Assembly: GCF_014451325.2 (NCBI RefSeq)
Contig: NZ_JACSCH020000006.1
Coordinates: 62,001 to 126,000 of the forward strand
Direction of reading: 5' to 3'
DNA from: Streptomyces sp. CB02980
GTDB taxonomy: Bacteria > Actinomycetota > Actinomycetes > Streptomycetales > Streptomycetaceae
DNA length: 64,000 nucleotides
The notes under the pieces were generated by a model. That model was not told the origin of the DNA, searched no databases, and was given only the letters and a program-made list of their open reading frames with translations. The first letter of the stretch is position 1; every line of letters begins with the position of its first letter. Positions 31,990-40,159 of the stretch are shown one piece after another. The translations under genes and the position numbers were made by a program.

Positions 31990-33122
31990 CCCGCGGGGCC
32001 CACCCCCTCGTCCAGACGCGCCGGCTCCTCGTCGCCGCCGCGGCGGCGGGGGTCGGCTTCCTCCTGCTCTGCACCCTCGGATACGCGGTCGGGCACCCGG
32101 AGCGGTCCTCGGCGTCCGTGCTGCGGCTGCTCTGGTGCGTCCTGCCGCTCGCCGCGACCGTCCAGTTCGCGGTCGCGGTGGCCCGGACCGACCCCAGCAC
32201 CCGCCCGCGCCCCGGGCTCTCCGCGATCGGCCTCGGCCCCGCCCGCCTCACCGCGATCGCCGCCGCGTCGACGGCCGTCGCCTGCACGCTCGGCTCCATG
32301 CTCGCGCTGCTCTTCTACCTCCACCTGCGCGGCGACATCACGGGCCTGCCCTTCGACGGGGCCGCCGCCGACCTCCTCGCCGCCGACCAGCCGATCCCGC
32401 TCGCCGCCGCCCTCACCCTGCTCGCCGTCCTCCCGGTCGTCGCGGCCACGGCCGCCGGCCTCGCCCTGCGGCCGCGCACCGCGCCCGCCGCACCGGAGGG
32501 CGAGGAGAAGCCGGTGCCGTCCGGACTGCCGTGGGGGATCGCCCTGGTCGCGGTCGGCCTGGCCGTCGAGACGTACGCGGGCCGCAGCGGCGCCGCCGCC
32601 GGACTCCCCCTGCCGGGCCGCTTCGACGGCAACCCCGCGGGCGTCCTGGCCGGCTGGGTCCTCAGCGCCGTCGGCCTCGCGATGGCGGGCCCCGGTCTGG
32701 TCCACGGCTGCGGCCGCCTCCTCCAGTCCGTCCGGCCGGGCGCCACACGGCTGCTCGCGGGCCGCGTCCTGATGGACGAGTCCCGCCGGATCGGCCGCCC
32801 CCTGGGCGTGGTCAGCGCGGTGATCTCCGGAACGCTCGCGGCGGCGGCCCTGCACGACGCGGGTACCGGCCCCGGTGCCTTCGGCCCGCTCACCGGCCTG
32901 GGCGCGGCCCTCATCCTGGCCTGCACGACGGCGACCCTCCTCACCGCGGCCCTGGAGTCCAAGCAGTGCCGCGCCCACACCACCGAGGCCCTCCTGCGCA
33001 TCGGCGCCCCGCCCACGGTCCTCCGCTCGGCGGCCCTGATGCGCGCCGGCGTGCTGCTCGCGGTCTTCCTCCCCCTGACGTGGGCCGTGGCGGAACTGGC
33101 GGCGCTGCCGCTGACCGGCTGA
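31971..33122 (+). CDS. FtsX-like or ABC-associated membrane protein
   Basis: From the GTG at 31971 the product is 383 residues with roughly eight membrane helices: two near the N-terminus, pairs around 100-160, then 185-260 and the C-terminal third. Its start overlaps the end of the ATPase gene. Two-half symmetry resembles FtsX-type permeases of ABC systems, but I cannot see the defining extracellular domain, so the family call is tentative. Open sequence upstream to 31092 in this frame is not coding. Confidence 0.72.
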   Translation: MLALRLARGAHPLVQTRRLLVAAAAAGVGFLLLCTLGYAVGHPERSSASVLRLLWCVLPLAATVQFAVAVARTDPSTRPRPGLSAIGLGPARLTAIAAASTAVACTLGSMLALLFYLHLRGDITGLPFDGAAADLLAADQPIPLAAALTLLAVLPVVAATAAGLALRPRTAPAAPEGEEKPVPSGLPWGIALVAVGLAVETYAGRSGAAAGLPLPGRFDGNPAGVLAGWVLSAVGLAMAGPGLVHGCGRLLQSVRPGATRLLAGRVLMDESRRIGRPLGVVSAVISGTLAAAALHDAGTGPGAFGPLTGLGAALILACTTATLLTAALESKQCRAHTTEALLRIGAPPTVLRSAALMRAGVLLAVFLPLTWAVAELAALPLTG

Positions 33123-33209
33123 GACACCGAAGAGGTGCGCCCTCGGCCGGGACGCGATCCCCGCCCGACCGGCACGACACCTCCAGGGGCGGCACCCCGG
33201 TGCCGCCCC

Positions 33210-33215
33210 TATCGT
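33210..33215 (+). promoter_or_regulatory. -10 box of a leaderless LOG-family transcript
   Basis: TATCGT, then GGGCCC, then ATG. The same spacing is seen at 19325 and, with GAGAAT, before 20407. Confidence 0.45.
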
Positions 33216-33221
33216 GGGCCC

Positions 33222-34361
33222 ATGGCGATGCTCCCCCCGGCACACCGGCCGCCCGGACCGCGCGGGCACGGGCGGGAGATCCACACGCTCGAAGCGTTCG
33301 ACGAGGCGGTCGCCCGGCCCGGCTCGCTCGCCGGGTACCGCGTGCAGTCGGTCGACCTCACCGACCGGACCTTCGCCCTGCTGACCGCCGTGACCGCCCA
33401 CGCCGTCTTCCTCGGCTGCCCGATGGAGCCGGAAGCGTCCGCCAAGGTCCGCGCCGACGGCGCGCTCGTCTTCCCGCCCGTGCCCGACCTGCCCTTCGAC
33501 CCGTACCGGGCGGCGCTCTACTCCCCCGATGAGCTGTTCGACGGTCTCGCGGACACGGGTTACGGGGGGACGCCGGACGCCCTCGCGTACGCCTGGTTCG
33601 GCCGGACCCGGGCCGACGGCGACATCCTCGCCTCGATGATCCGCTCGATCCACGACGACGCCGTCTCCGACGCCCTCGACGAACTCCTCGACGGGGCCCG
33701 GGTCGTCGGCGTGATGGGCGGGCACGCGATGGGCCGGGGCACGGAGGCCTACGCGGGCGCCGCCAGGCTCGGCAGAGCGCTGGCGCGCGCCGGTCTCACC
33801 GTGGCGACCGGCGGCGGTCCCGGCGCGATGGAGGCCGCGAACCTCGGCGCGTACGTGGCACCGCTCGCCGACGACGCCCTGACCGAGGCGCTCGCCGAGC
33901 TCGCCGTGGTCCCGTCCTTCGCGCCCTCGGTGACGGAGTGGGCCCGCGCGGCCTTCCGGGTACGGGCCCGCCTGCCGTACGGCGGCGACTCGGTCGGCAT
34001 CCCCACCTGGTTCTACGGCCACGAGCCGCCGAACGCCTTCGCGGGCCACATCGGCAAGTACTTCGCCAACGCCACGAGGGAGGACGGCCTCCTCTCCCGC
34101 TCCACGGCGGGCGTCGTCTTCCTGCCGGGCGCGGCGGGCACGGTCCAGGAGATCTTCGACAACGCGACCCCGAACTACTACCCGTCCCAGGGCCCGCCGA
34201 CCCCGATGGTCCTGGTCGACCGCGCCCACTGGACGGAACGCCTCCCGGCCTGGCCCCTCCTGGAGGCCCTGGCTGCGGGCCGCCCGATGGCGGCGCGCAT
34301 CGCTCTCGTGGACTCGATCGACGAGGCCCCGGACGCCCTCGAACGCCTCACGAAGGCGTAG
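33222..34361 (+). CDS. LOG-family (lysine decarboxylase-like, TIGR00730-related) nucleotide-binding protein
   Basis: 379 residues. VVGVMGGHAMGRGTEAYAGAARLGRALARAG starts the Rossmann fold and is followed by TGGGPGAMEAANLGA and LPGAAGTVQEIFDN, variants of the LOG motifs PGGxGTxxE. LOG enzymes release cytokinin nucleobases or hydrolyse nucleoside monophosphates. This member has about 140 extra N-terminal residues and Ala in place of the second Gly of the PGG motif, so activity is uncertain. TATCGT ends 6 bases before the ATG, suggesting a leaderless mRNA. Confidence 0.82.
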   Translation: MAMLPPAHRPPGPRGHGREIHTLEAFDEAVARPGSLAGYRVQSVDLTDRTFALLTAVTAHAVFLGCPMEPEASAKVRADGALVFPPVPDLPFDPYRAALYSPDELFDGLADTGYGGTPDALAYAWFGRTRADGDILASMIRSIHDDAVSDALDELLDGARVVGVMGGHAMGRGTEAYAGAARLGRALARAGLTVATGGGPGAMEAANLGAYVAPLADDALTEALAELAVVPSFAPSVTEWARAAFRVRARLPYGGDSVGIPTWFYGHEPPNAFAGHIGKYFANATREDGLLSRSTAGVVFLPGAAGTVQEIFDNATPNYYPSQGPPTPMVLVDRAHWTERLPAWPLLEALAAGRPMAARIALVDSIDEAPDALERLTKA

Positions 34362-34365
34362 CCGG

Positions 34366-34385
34366 GCTCCGCCGCACGGCGGAGC
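34366..34385 (+). terminator. hairpin after the LOG gene
   Basis: GCTCCGCCG (34366-34374) pairs perfectly with CGGCGGAGC (34377-34385) around CA. Confidence 0.6.
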
Positions 34386-34439
34386 GGGACCAGCCTTCGG
34401 GCCGACGCCCCCGGGTCCCGGCGCCGCGAGGCTCGGAGC

Positions 34440-35408
34440 ATGACGCCGAAGAGACTCCTGGCCGACTGGCCCTCCTGGGCTGGTCGCGCCGCCCTCCTCT
34501 GGTCGCTGCTGTACGCCACGGGCGCGGCGCTCGCCGCCCTCACCGGGCCCGCGTTCGGCTACGCGCTCCTCGCCGGGGGAACGGGCACGGCCGCCGAGGC
34601 CGCCGCGGCGGTGCTGTACGGGGCCTCCGCCCTCCTCGCGTACGCGCTGCTCCGCCGTCCGGACGCGAGGTGGCCGTCCACCGCGGCGTGGGCGGTCGTC
34701 GCGCTCTGCCTGACCTCGGGCTTCGCCGCCCTCCTCAGCCCCGTCCACCTGCTGTTCTTCCTGTCCCGCAACCAGCCGCCGGTCGACTGGGCGGCCCTGA
34801 CGAACCAGAGCCTCGCCGTGCTCGGCGCGGTCCTGTGGGGGTACGCGGCCCTCGCCCACCGCCGCGGGGCGCGCGGCACCTGCCTCCACTGCGGCGGACG
34901 CGCCCCCGCCCCGGCGACACACGGCGGCAGCACCCGCGCCGGCCTGGTCGCCGTCGCCGCCCTCGTCCCGTACGCCACCCTGAAGACGGCCTGGGCGCTC
35001 GGCGTCACCCCGGGGTTCACCGGCACCGGCCGCCCCGGCGCCGACCCGGAGTACACCAGCGACCTGGGCCTGTGGCTGTACGACCACGGGGTCGACGTCA
35101 CCGCGGTCCTCGCCGTCCTCGGCATGATCCTCGCGCTCGCGCTGACCCACCCCTGGGGGCGCCGGCTGCCCCGGCTGCCGCTGCTCGCGCTCGGCTGGGC
35201 CGGGGCGGGCGCGCTCGCCCCTTTCGGGGCTTTCCTGGCCGCGGTCGGTGTACTGGCCTGGACGGGGGCGACCGGCTCGGGCGTCGCCGACCACGCCCCG
35301 TGGGTGGTCGCCGTCGCCTACGGGGGCTTCTCCTGCTACGGCCTCGCCCTGGGCCGCGCCACGCTCCTCCACCAGCGTTCCGCACTCAGGACCTGCGACC
35401 GCTGCTAG
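34440..35408 (+). CDS. membrane protein, unknown function
   Basis: 322 residues with about seven to eight membrane helices and a loop containing CLHCGG near 147-152, a possible metal or redox pair. The protein ends LRTCDRC. No named family is recognised. It lies 78 bases after the LOG gene beyond a hairpin, and it converges with the reductase gene with only 12 bases between their ends. Confidence 0.7.
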   Translation: MTPKRLLADWPSWAGRAALLWSLLYATGAALAALTGPAFGYALLAGGTGTAAEAAAAVLYGASALLAYALLRRPDARWPSTAAWAVVALCLTSGFAALLSPVHLLFFLSRNQPPVDWAALTNQSLAVLGAVLWGYAALAHRRGARGTCLHCGGRAPAPATHGGSTRAGLVAVAALVPYATLKTAWALGVTPGFTGTGRPGADPEYTSDLGLWLYDHGVDVTAVLAVLGMILALALTHPWGRRLPRLPLLALGWAGAGALAPFGAFLAAVGVLAWTGATGSGVADHAPWVVAVAYGGFSCYGLALGRATLLHQRSALRTCDRC

Positions 35409-35420
35409 AGATGCCCCGGG

Positions 35421-36068
35421 TCACTTCCGCCAGAAGAGGTGGTGCGTCACCGCACCGCTCGGGCTGGGCACGACATCGCGGTGGAACCGGTCGAGGAGCT
35501 CGTCGGGCGACTCCCAGAGCCGTACCCCGGAACCGAGCTTCACCGGCGCGACCGCGACGTGCAGGGTGTCGACGAGGCCGGCGTCGAGGAACTCGCGGAT
35601 GACGGTGGCCCCGCCGCCGAGCCGGACGTCCTTGCCGTCCGCCGCCTCCTTCGCCCGCGCCAGCACACTCACCGGGTCACCGTCGACGAAGTGGAACGTG
35701 GTGTCGGAGAGCGTGAACGAGGGACGCGGGTGGTGCGTCATGACGAACACCGGCGTGTGGAACGGCGGCTCGTCACCCCACCAGCCCTGCCACTCGTGGT
35801 CCTGCCAGGGACCGCGCTGGGGCCCGAACTTGTTGCGGCCCATGATCTCGGCACCGATGTGGTGGGAGAAGTCCCGGGTGAAGTAGTCGTCGAGGCCGCG
35901 GCTGCCCCCGGGATCGGTGCGGTTGGGCCAGCTCGCCGTGGCTCCCGCCCAGGAGAACATGGCCCCGGGATCCGCGTGCCCGAAGGGATGCTCCAGGCTC
36001 TGGCCCTCCCCCGTACCGAATCCGTCGGACGAGACCATGAAGTTCTGGACTCTGAGCAGCTGGCCCAT
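35421..36068 (-). CDS. dihydrofolate reductase/RibD C-terminal-fold family protein
   Basis: The ATG at 36068 follows GGAGGAA at 6 bases and gives 215 residues. Motifs LLRVQNFMVSSDGFGTG, GAEIMGRNKFGP, PVFVMTHHPRPS, and KDVRLGGGATVIREFLDAGLVDTLHVAVAPV match the RibD-C/DHFR-like group of NADPH reductases. The substrate is unknown. It is not the housekeeping folate enzyme by sequence. The longer frame to 36290 is not used. Confidence 0.88.
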   Translation of the reverse strand: MGQLLRVQNFMVSSDGFGTGEGQSLEHPFGHADPGAMFSWAGATASWPNRTDPGGSRGLDDYFTRDFSHHIGAEIMGRNKFGPQRGPWQDHEWQGWWGDEPPFHTPVFVMTHHPRPSFTLSDTTFHFVDGDPVSVLARAKEAADGKDVRLGGGATVIREFLDAGLVDTLHVAVAPVKLGSGVRLWESPDELLDRFHRDVVPSPSGAVTHHLFWRK

Positions 36069-36147
36069 GGGGTTCCTCCCGCGTGGTCGACACAGACATG
36101 ACGAACACCAAGGAGACTCCACCGGACCGGGAAACTCATCGCACCCG

Positions 36148-37176
36148 CTACGGAATGTCGTCCCCCAGCACCACCACGTCCTCCGCCCGGAACTCCACCC
36201 CCACCGCGGCGCCCTCCCCCGGCACCTCCCGCAGCGGAAGCTCCGCGTCCAGCGGCGGTCCGTCCACCGGGCGGAGCCGTACGGCCACATGGCTGCCCCG
36301 GAAGGTCCGGGACTCGACCGTCCAGGCGGGCCCCTCCTCGACGGGCACGAGCCGTACCCCGCCGGGCCGGACCAGGAGCCGCCGCTCGCCCTGCGGCGAG
36401 CCGTCCGGCACCGGGACCTTCCCCCAGGCGGTCTCCGCGACCGGCCCGGTCACCCGCGCCGCCACCACGTTGTCGAACCCCAGGAAGCGGGCCACGAACT
36501 CCGAGGCCGGCCGCGACCACACCTCGACGGGTGCACCCGACTGGGCGATCCGCCCGTCCCGCATGACCACCACCCGGTCGGCCAGCGCGAACGCCTCGCC
36601 CTGGTCGTGGGTCACCGCGAGCACCGTCGTGCCGAGCCGCCCGAAGAGCTGCCGCAGCTCCACGACGAGCCGCTCCCGCAGCCCCCGGTCGAGCTGGCCG
36701 AGCGGCTCGTCGAGCATCAGCAGCCGGGGCCGGGGCGCCAGGGCGCGGGCCAGCGCCACCCGCTGCTGCTCACCGCCGGAGAGCGCGGCGACGGACCGCC
36801 GCCCGGCGCCCGGCAGTCCGACGAGGTCGAGCAGCTCCGCCACCCGCTCGGCCTGCTCGGCCTTCCCGGCCCCGCGCATCCGCAGCCCGAAGGCGACGTT
36901 GCCGCCGACGTCCCGCTGCGGGAACAGCTGGTGGTCCTGGAACATCAGGCCGACGCCCCGCCGGTGCACCGGCACCCCGCGCTGGTCGGCGCCGCCGAGG
37001 AGCACCCGCCCGCCGTCGAGGGCCTGCAGCCCCGCGACGGCCCGCAGCAGCGTGGACTTGCCGCTGCCGCTCGGCCCGAGCACGGACACGATCTCGTGGT
37101 CGGCGACCTCCAGGTCCACGGCGTCGAGCGCGGCCCGCTCCCCGAACCGTACGGTCGCCCCGTCGAGTACCAGCAT
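36148..37176 (-). CDS. thiQ: thiamine ABC transporter ATP-binding protein
   Basis: 342 residues. Walker A GPSGSGKST (34-42), signature LSGGE (132-136), Walker B LLMLDEP (152-158) and VTHDQGEA are intact, and a TOBE-like C-terminus follows. The gene overlaps the permease stop by one base (TGATG) and belongs to the thiB-thiP-thiQ operon behind a TPP riboswitch, which fixes its role as thiamine or thiamine-phosphate import. The very long open frame to 38703 on this strand is not used. Confidence 0.92.
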   Translation of the reverse strand: MLVLDGATVRFGERAALDAVDLEVADHEIVSVLGPSGSGKSTLLRAVAGLQALDGGRVLLGGADQRGVPVHRRGVGLMFQDHQLFPQRDVGGNVAFGLRMRGAGKAEQAERVAELLDLVGLPGAGRRSVAALSGGEQQRVALARALAPRPRLLMLDEPLGQLDRGLRERLVVELRQLFGRLGTTVLAVTHDQGEAFALADRVVVMRDGRIAQSGAPVEVWSRPASEFVARFLGFDNVVAARVTGPVAETAWGKVPVPDGSPQGERRLLVRPGGVRLVPVEEGPAWTVESRTFRGSHVAVRLRPVDGPPLDAELPLREVPGEGAAVGVEFRAEDVVVLGDDIP

Positions 37177-38864
37177 CAGAACTCCCCCGAGGTGCGTTCG
37201 GTCCGGAGCCGTTCGAGCAGCAGCAGGGACACCGCGCACACCACCATGAGGATCGTCGAGAGGGCCATCGCCTGGCCGTAGTTGAGTTCGCCGGGCCGGC
37301 CGAGGAGCCGGGCCACCGCCACCGGAAGGGTCGGGCTGTCGGGGCGGGCGATGAAGACGGTCGCGCCGAACTCGCCGAGCGAGACGGCGAACGCGAACCC
37401 GGCGGCGATCAGCAGCGCCCGCCGCACCAGCGGCAGGTCCACCTCCCGCCAGGCCCGCCACGGCGAGGCGCCGAGCACGGCCGCCGCCTCCCGCAGCCGC
37501 TCGTCCACCGCCCGCAGCACCGGCAGCATCGTCCGTACGACGAAGGGCACACCGACCAGCGCCTGTGCCAGCGGTACGAGGATCCAGCTGGCCCGCAGGT
37601 CGAACGGCGGCTCGTCGAGCGTGATGAGGAACCCGAAGCCGACGGTCACGGCCGACACCCCGAGCGGCAGCATGAGCAGCGCGTCGAAGCCCTTTACCAG
37701 CCGCCCGGCCCGCCGGGTCAGCGCGGCCGCGGCGAGCCCGCCGATGACGAGGGCGATCAGGGTGGCGACGACGGCGTACCGCAGCGAGTTCCCGATCGTG
37801 TCGAGCAGGGGCACGAGGAAGGTGCCGGAGGGGTCGGGGGTCTGCAGGGCCCGGTAGTAGTCGAACCCGTACCCGTGGGAGGTGGCGAAGGACCGCTCGA
37901 CGAGCACACCGAGCGGCAGCACGATCAGCAGCGCGACGGAGAGCAGGACGGCCGCGAACAGCGCCCACTGGCCGATGCCCCGGGGCCGGCGGGCCGTCTC
38001 CTCGGGTGCCACCATCCTCAGCGCGGTCTCCCGGCGGCGCACCGTCCGGGCGTGCACGGCGAGGACGACGCCGACGGCGACGAACTGCACCATCGTGAGG
38101 ACGGCCGCCGTCGTCAGGTCGAAGCGGACGACGGTCTGCCGGTAGATCTCCGTCTCCAGGGTGGAGTACGTGGATCCGCCCAGGATCTGGACGATGGCGA
38201 AGGAGCTCGCGGTGAACAGGAAGACCATCAGCGCCGCCGCGGCGACCGACGGGGCCAGCGCCGGCAGGGTCACGGTCCGCCACGCCTTCCAGCGGGACGC
38301 GCCGAGGACCCGGGCCGCCTCCTCCTGGCGCGGGTCGAGCTGCGCCCACAGGCCCCCGACGGTCCGTACGACGACGGCGTAGTTGAAGAACACATGGGCG
38401 ATCAGGATCGCCCAGACCGTGGTGTCGAGTCGTACGCCCCACAGCTCGTCCAGCAGCCCGCCGCGACCGACGAGCGCCAGGAAGGCCGTACCGACCATGA
38501 CGGTCGGCATCACGAAGGGCACGGTGACGACCGCGCGCAGCAGCCCCTTGCCGCGGAACTCGAAGCGCGCGAAGACGTACGCGCCCGGCAGCGCGATCAG
38601 CAGGGTGAGACCGGTGGAGGCGAGCGCCTGCCAGAGCGTGAACCACAGGACGTCGAGGATCTCCGGCCGGCTCAGCGTCTCGCCGAACCGGCCGAACTGC
38701 CACACCCCGTCGACCCGCAGCCCGCGCTCGACGATCGAGACGACGGGCCAGGCGAAGAAGAGCACGAAGAAGGCGACGGGCACGACCATCAGGCCGAGCC
38801 GCGCCGCGCTTCCCCGGCGGTCGGGGACTACTTCAGAACGAGCGACGACCACTGCTGGATCCAC
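37176..38864 (-). CDS. thiP: thiamine ABC transporter permease
   Basis: 562 residues with about twelve membrane helices in two homologous halves, each with an EAA coupling loop (EEAARVLGASRWKAWRTVTLP and REAAAVLGASPWRAWREVDLP). This fused double-permease architecture is that of ThiP and iron(III) permeases, and the riboswitch-controlled operon points to thiamine. The GTG at 38864 overlaps the end of thiB by 37 bases. The GTG at 38852 is an alternative. Confidence 0.92.
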   Translation of the reverse strand: MDPAVVVARSEVVPDRRGSAARLGLMVVPVAFFVLFFAWPVVSIVERGLRVDGVWQFGRFGETLSRPEILDVLWFTLWQALASTGLTLLIALPGAYVFARFEFRGKGLLRAVVTVPFVMPTVMVGTAFLALVGRGGLLDELWGVRLDTTVWAILIAHVFFNYAVVVRTVGGLWAQLDPRQEEAARVLGASRWKAWRTVTLPALAPSVAAAALMVFLFTASSFAIVQILGGSTYSTLETEIYRQTVVRFDLTTAAVLTMVQFVAVGVVLAVHARTVRRRETALRMVAPEETARRPRGIGQWALFAAVLLSVALLIVLPLGVLVERSFATSHGYGFDYYRALQTPDPSGTFLVPLLDTIGNSLRYAVVATLIALVIGGLAAAALTRRAGRLVKGFDALLMLPLGVSAVTVGFGFLITLDEPPFDLRASWILVPLAQALVGVPFVVRTMLPVLRAVDERLREAAAVLGASPWRAWREVDLPLVRRALLIAAGFAFAVSLGEFGATVFIARPDSPTLPVAVARLLGRPGELNYGQAMALSTILMVVCAVSLLLLERLRTERTSGEF

Positions 38865-39937
38865 GGGTCACGCTTCTCGGCGATCTTCTCCGGCGCCATC
38901 GTCTCCGGCTCGTCGACGACCACACCGTGCTTGGTGAAGAGCTCGGGCAGGGCCGCGTCCTTCGCCACCGGGTTGACGAACATCTGGAGCGGCATGTCCT
39001 CCTGGAACTTCTTGGAGATCAGGAAGTCGATCAGCGCCTTGCCGCCCTCGGGGTTCTTCGCGCCGTTCAGCAGGCCCGCGAACTCGGTCTGCCGGAAGCA
39101 GGTGCCGGTGGAGACCCCGGTGGGGGCCACCTTCGGCTGCGGCTCGCCGTAGAGCACCTCGACCGGCGGGCTGGAGGCGTACGACACGACGAGCGGCCGG
39201 TCGCCCTTGGCCTGCTTGCCGCCGGCCGAACCGGAGAACTCCTGGTTGTAGGCGAGCTCCCAGCTGTCGACGGTCTTCACGCCGTTGGCCTTGAGCTTCG
39301 TCCAGTAGTCCTGCCAGCCCTCGTCCCCGTACTTCGCGGCCGTACCGAGGAGGAAGCCGAGGCCCGGGGAGGACCGCTCGGGGTTCTCGACGACGAGCAG
39401 GTTCTTGTACGCCGGCTTCGCCAGGTCGTCGAAGGTCACCGGCGGTGCCAGCTTCTTGTCGGCGAAGTACTTCTTGTCGTAGTTGACGCAGATGTCGCCG
39501 GAGTCGATCGGCGTGACCCGCTGCTCCTTGTCGAGCCGGTACGCGGCCGGGACGCGGTCCAGGCCCTTCGCCGCGTACGGCACGAAGATGCCGTTGTCGA
39601 GGGCGCGGGACAGCAGGGTGTTGTCGACGCCGAAGAAGACGTCGCCCTGCGGGGAGCCCTTGGTCAGGATCTCCTTGTTGACGGCCTCGCCCGCGTCGCC
39701 GCTCTTCAGCACCTTCACGGTGAAGCCGGTCTGCTTCGTGAACTCGGCCAGCACCGCCTTGGAGGCGTTGAACGAGTCGTGGCTCACGAGGGTCACGGTC
39801 TTCGGCGCGGGCGCGCCGGACTTGCCGGCGGCCTCGCGGACGTCGTCCGTGCCGCAGGCGGCAAGGGTGGTGACGCCCAGCGCCGCGACGAGCGCGGCGG
39901 CGGCGGCCTTCTTGATGCTCACCGGATTGGTGCTCAC
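38828..39937 (-). CDS. thiB: thiamine-binding lipoprotein
   Basis: The GTG at 39937 is preceded by AGGAGG with a good spacing and opens a 369-residue protein. It has a lipobox LAAC (Cys28) after a hydrophobic signal. VTLVSHDSFNASKAVLAEFTKQTGF and GDVFFGVDNTLLSRALD are typical of the thiamine-binding (TbpA/ThiB) group, and PIDSGDICVNYDKKYF also matches. It captures thiamine for ThiPQ. The 94-base leader after the riboswitch holds a hairpin that could terminate transcription. Confidence 0.93.
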   Translation of the reverse strand: MSTNPVSIKKAAAAALVAALGVTTLAACGTDDVREAAGKSGAPAPKTVTLVSHDSFNASKAVLAEFTKQTGFTVKVLKSGDAGEAVNKEILTKGSPQGDVFFGVDNTLLSRALDNGIFVPYAAKGLDRVPAAYRLDKEQRVTPIDSGDICVNYDKKYFADKKLAPPVTFDDLAKPAYKNLLVVENPERSSPGLGFLLGTAAKYGDEGWQDYWTKLKANGVKTVDSWELAYNQEFSGSAGGKQAKGDRPLVVSYASSPPVEVLYGEPQPKVAPTGVSTGTCFRQTEFAGLLNGAKNPEGGKALIDFLISKKFQEDMPLQMFVNPVAKDAALPELFTKHGVVVDEPETMAPEKIAEKRDPWIQQWSSLVLK

Positions 39938-39973
39938 TGAGATTCCTCCTGGGTATGACCAGGAAGAGACGCG

Positions 39974-40011
39974 GCCCTGCCCACGACCGGCGAACCGGAC
40001 GCGGGCAGGGC
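39974..40011 (-). terminator. expression-platform hairpin downstream of the TPP riboswitch
   Basis: GCCCTGCCC (39974-39982) pairs with GGGCAGGGC (40003-40011), and CCGG (39987-39990) with CCGG (39995-39998) inside. It lies between the aptamer and the thiB ribosome binding site, where a terminator or sequestering hairpin is expected. Confidence 0.6.
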
Positions 40012-40029
40012 GCAACAGCTTGAGTTAAC

Positions 40030-40123
40030 GACCGAACTTCCTACCCAGAATGACCTGGGCAAGGTTCAGAGGGTCTGCGGTCCTACGGTGACCGCACTCT
40101 CAGCGCTGTGGCGCTCCCCTGTC
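40030..40123 (-). ncRNA. TPP (thi-box) riboswitch
   Basis: On the minus strand the conserved thi-box elements appear in order: ACAGGGGAGC, GCTGAGAGTGCGG, a variable stem CCGTAGGACCG, ACCCTCTGAACCT, and GGGTAGGAAGTTCGG. It sits directly upstream of thiB and 37 bases after the rlmN stop. Binding of thiamine diphosphate should reduce thiBPQ expression. CATATT at 40126-40131 is a plausible -10 box placing transcription start at the aptamer edge. Confidence 0.95.
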
Positions 40124-40159
40124 GGAATATGGAGATGTGTTCGAGCTCAGACTACAAGG

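Noticed and set aside
31986..35372. 1128-codon minus-strand open frame
   Set aside because: It is opposite the ABC membrane protein, the LOG gene and a membrane protein, with low-complexity charged translation typical of shadow frames.
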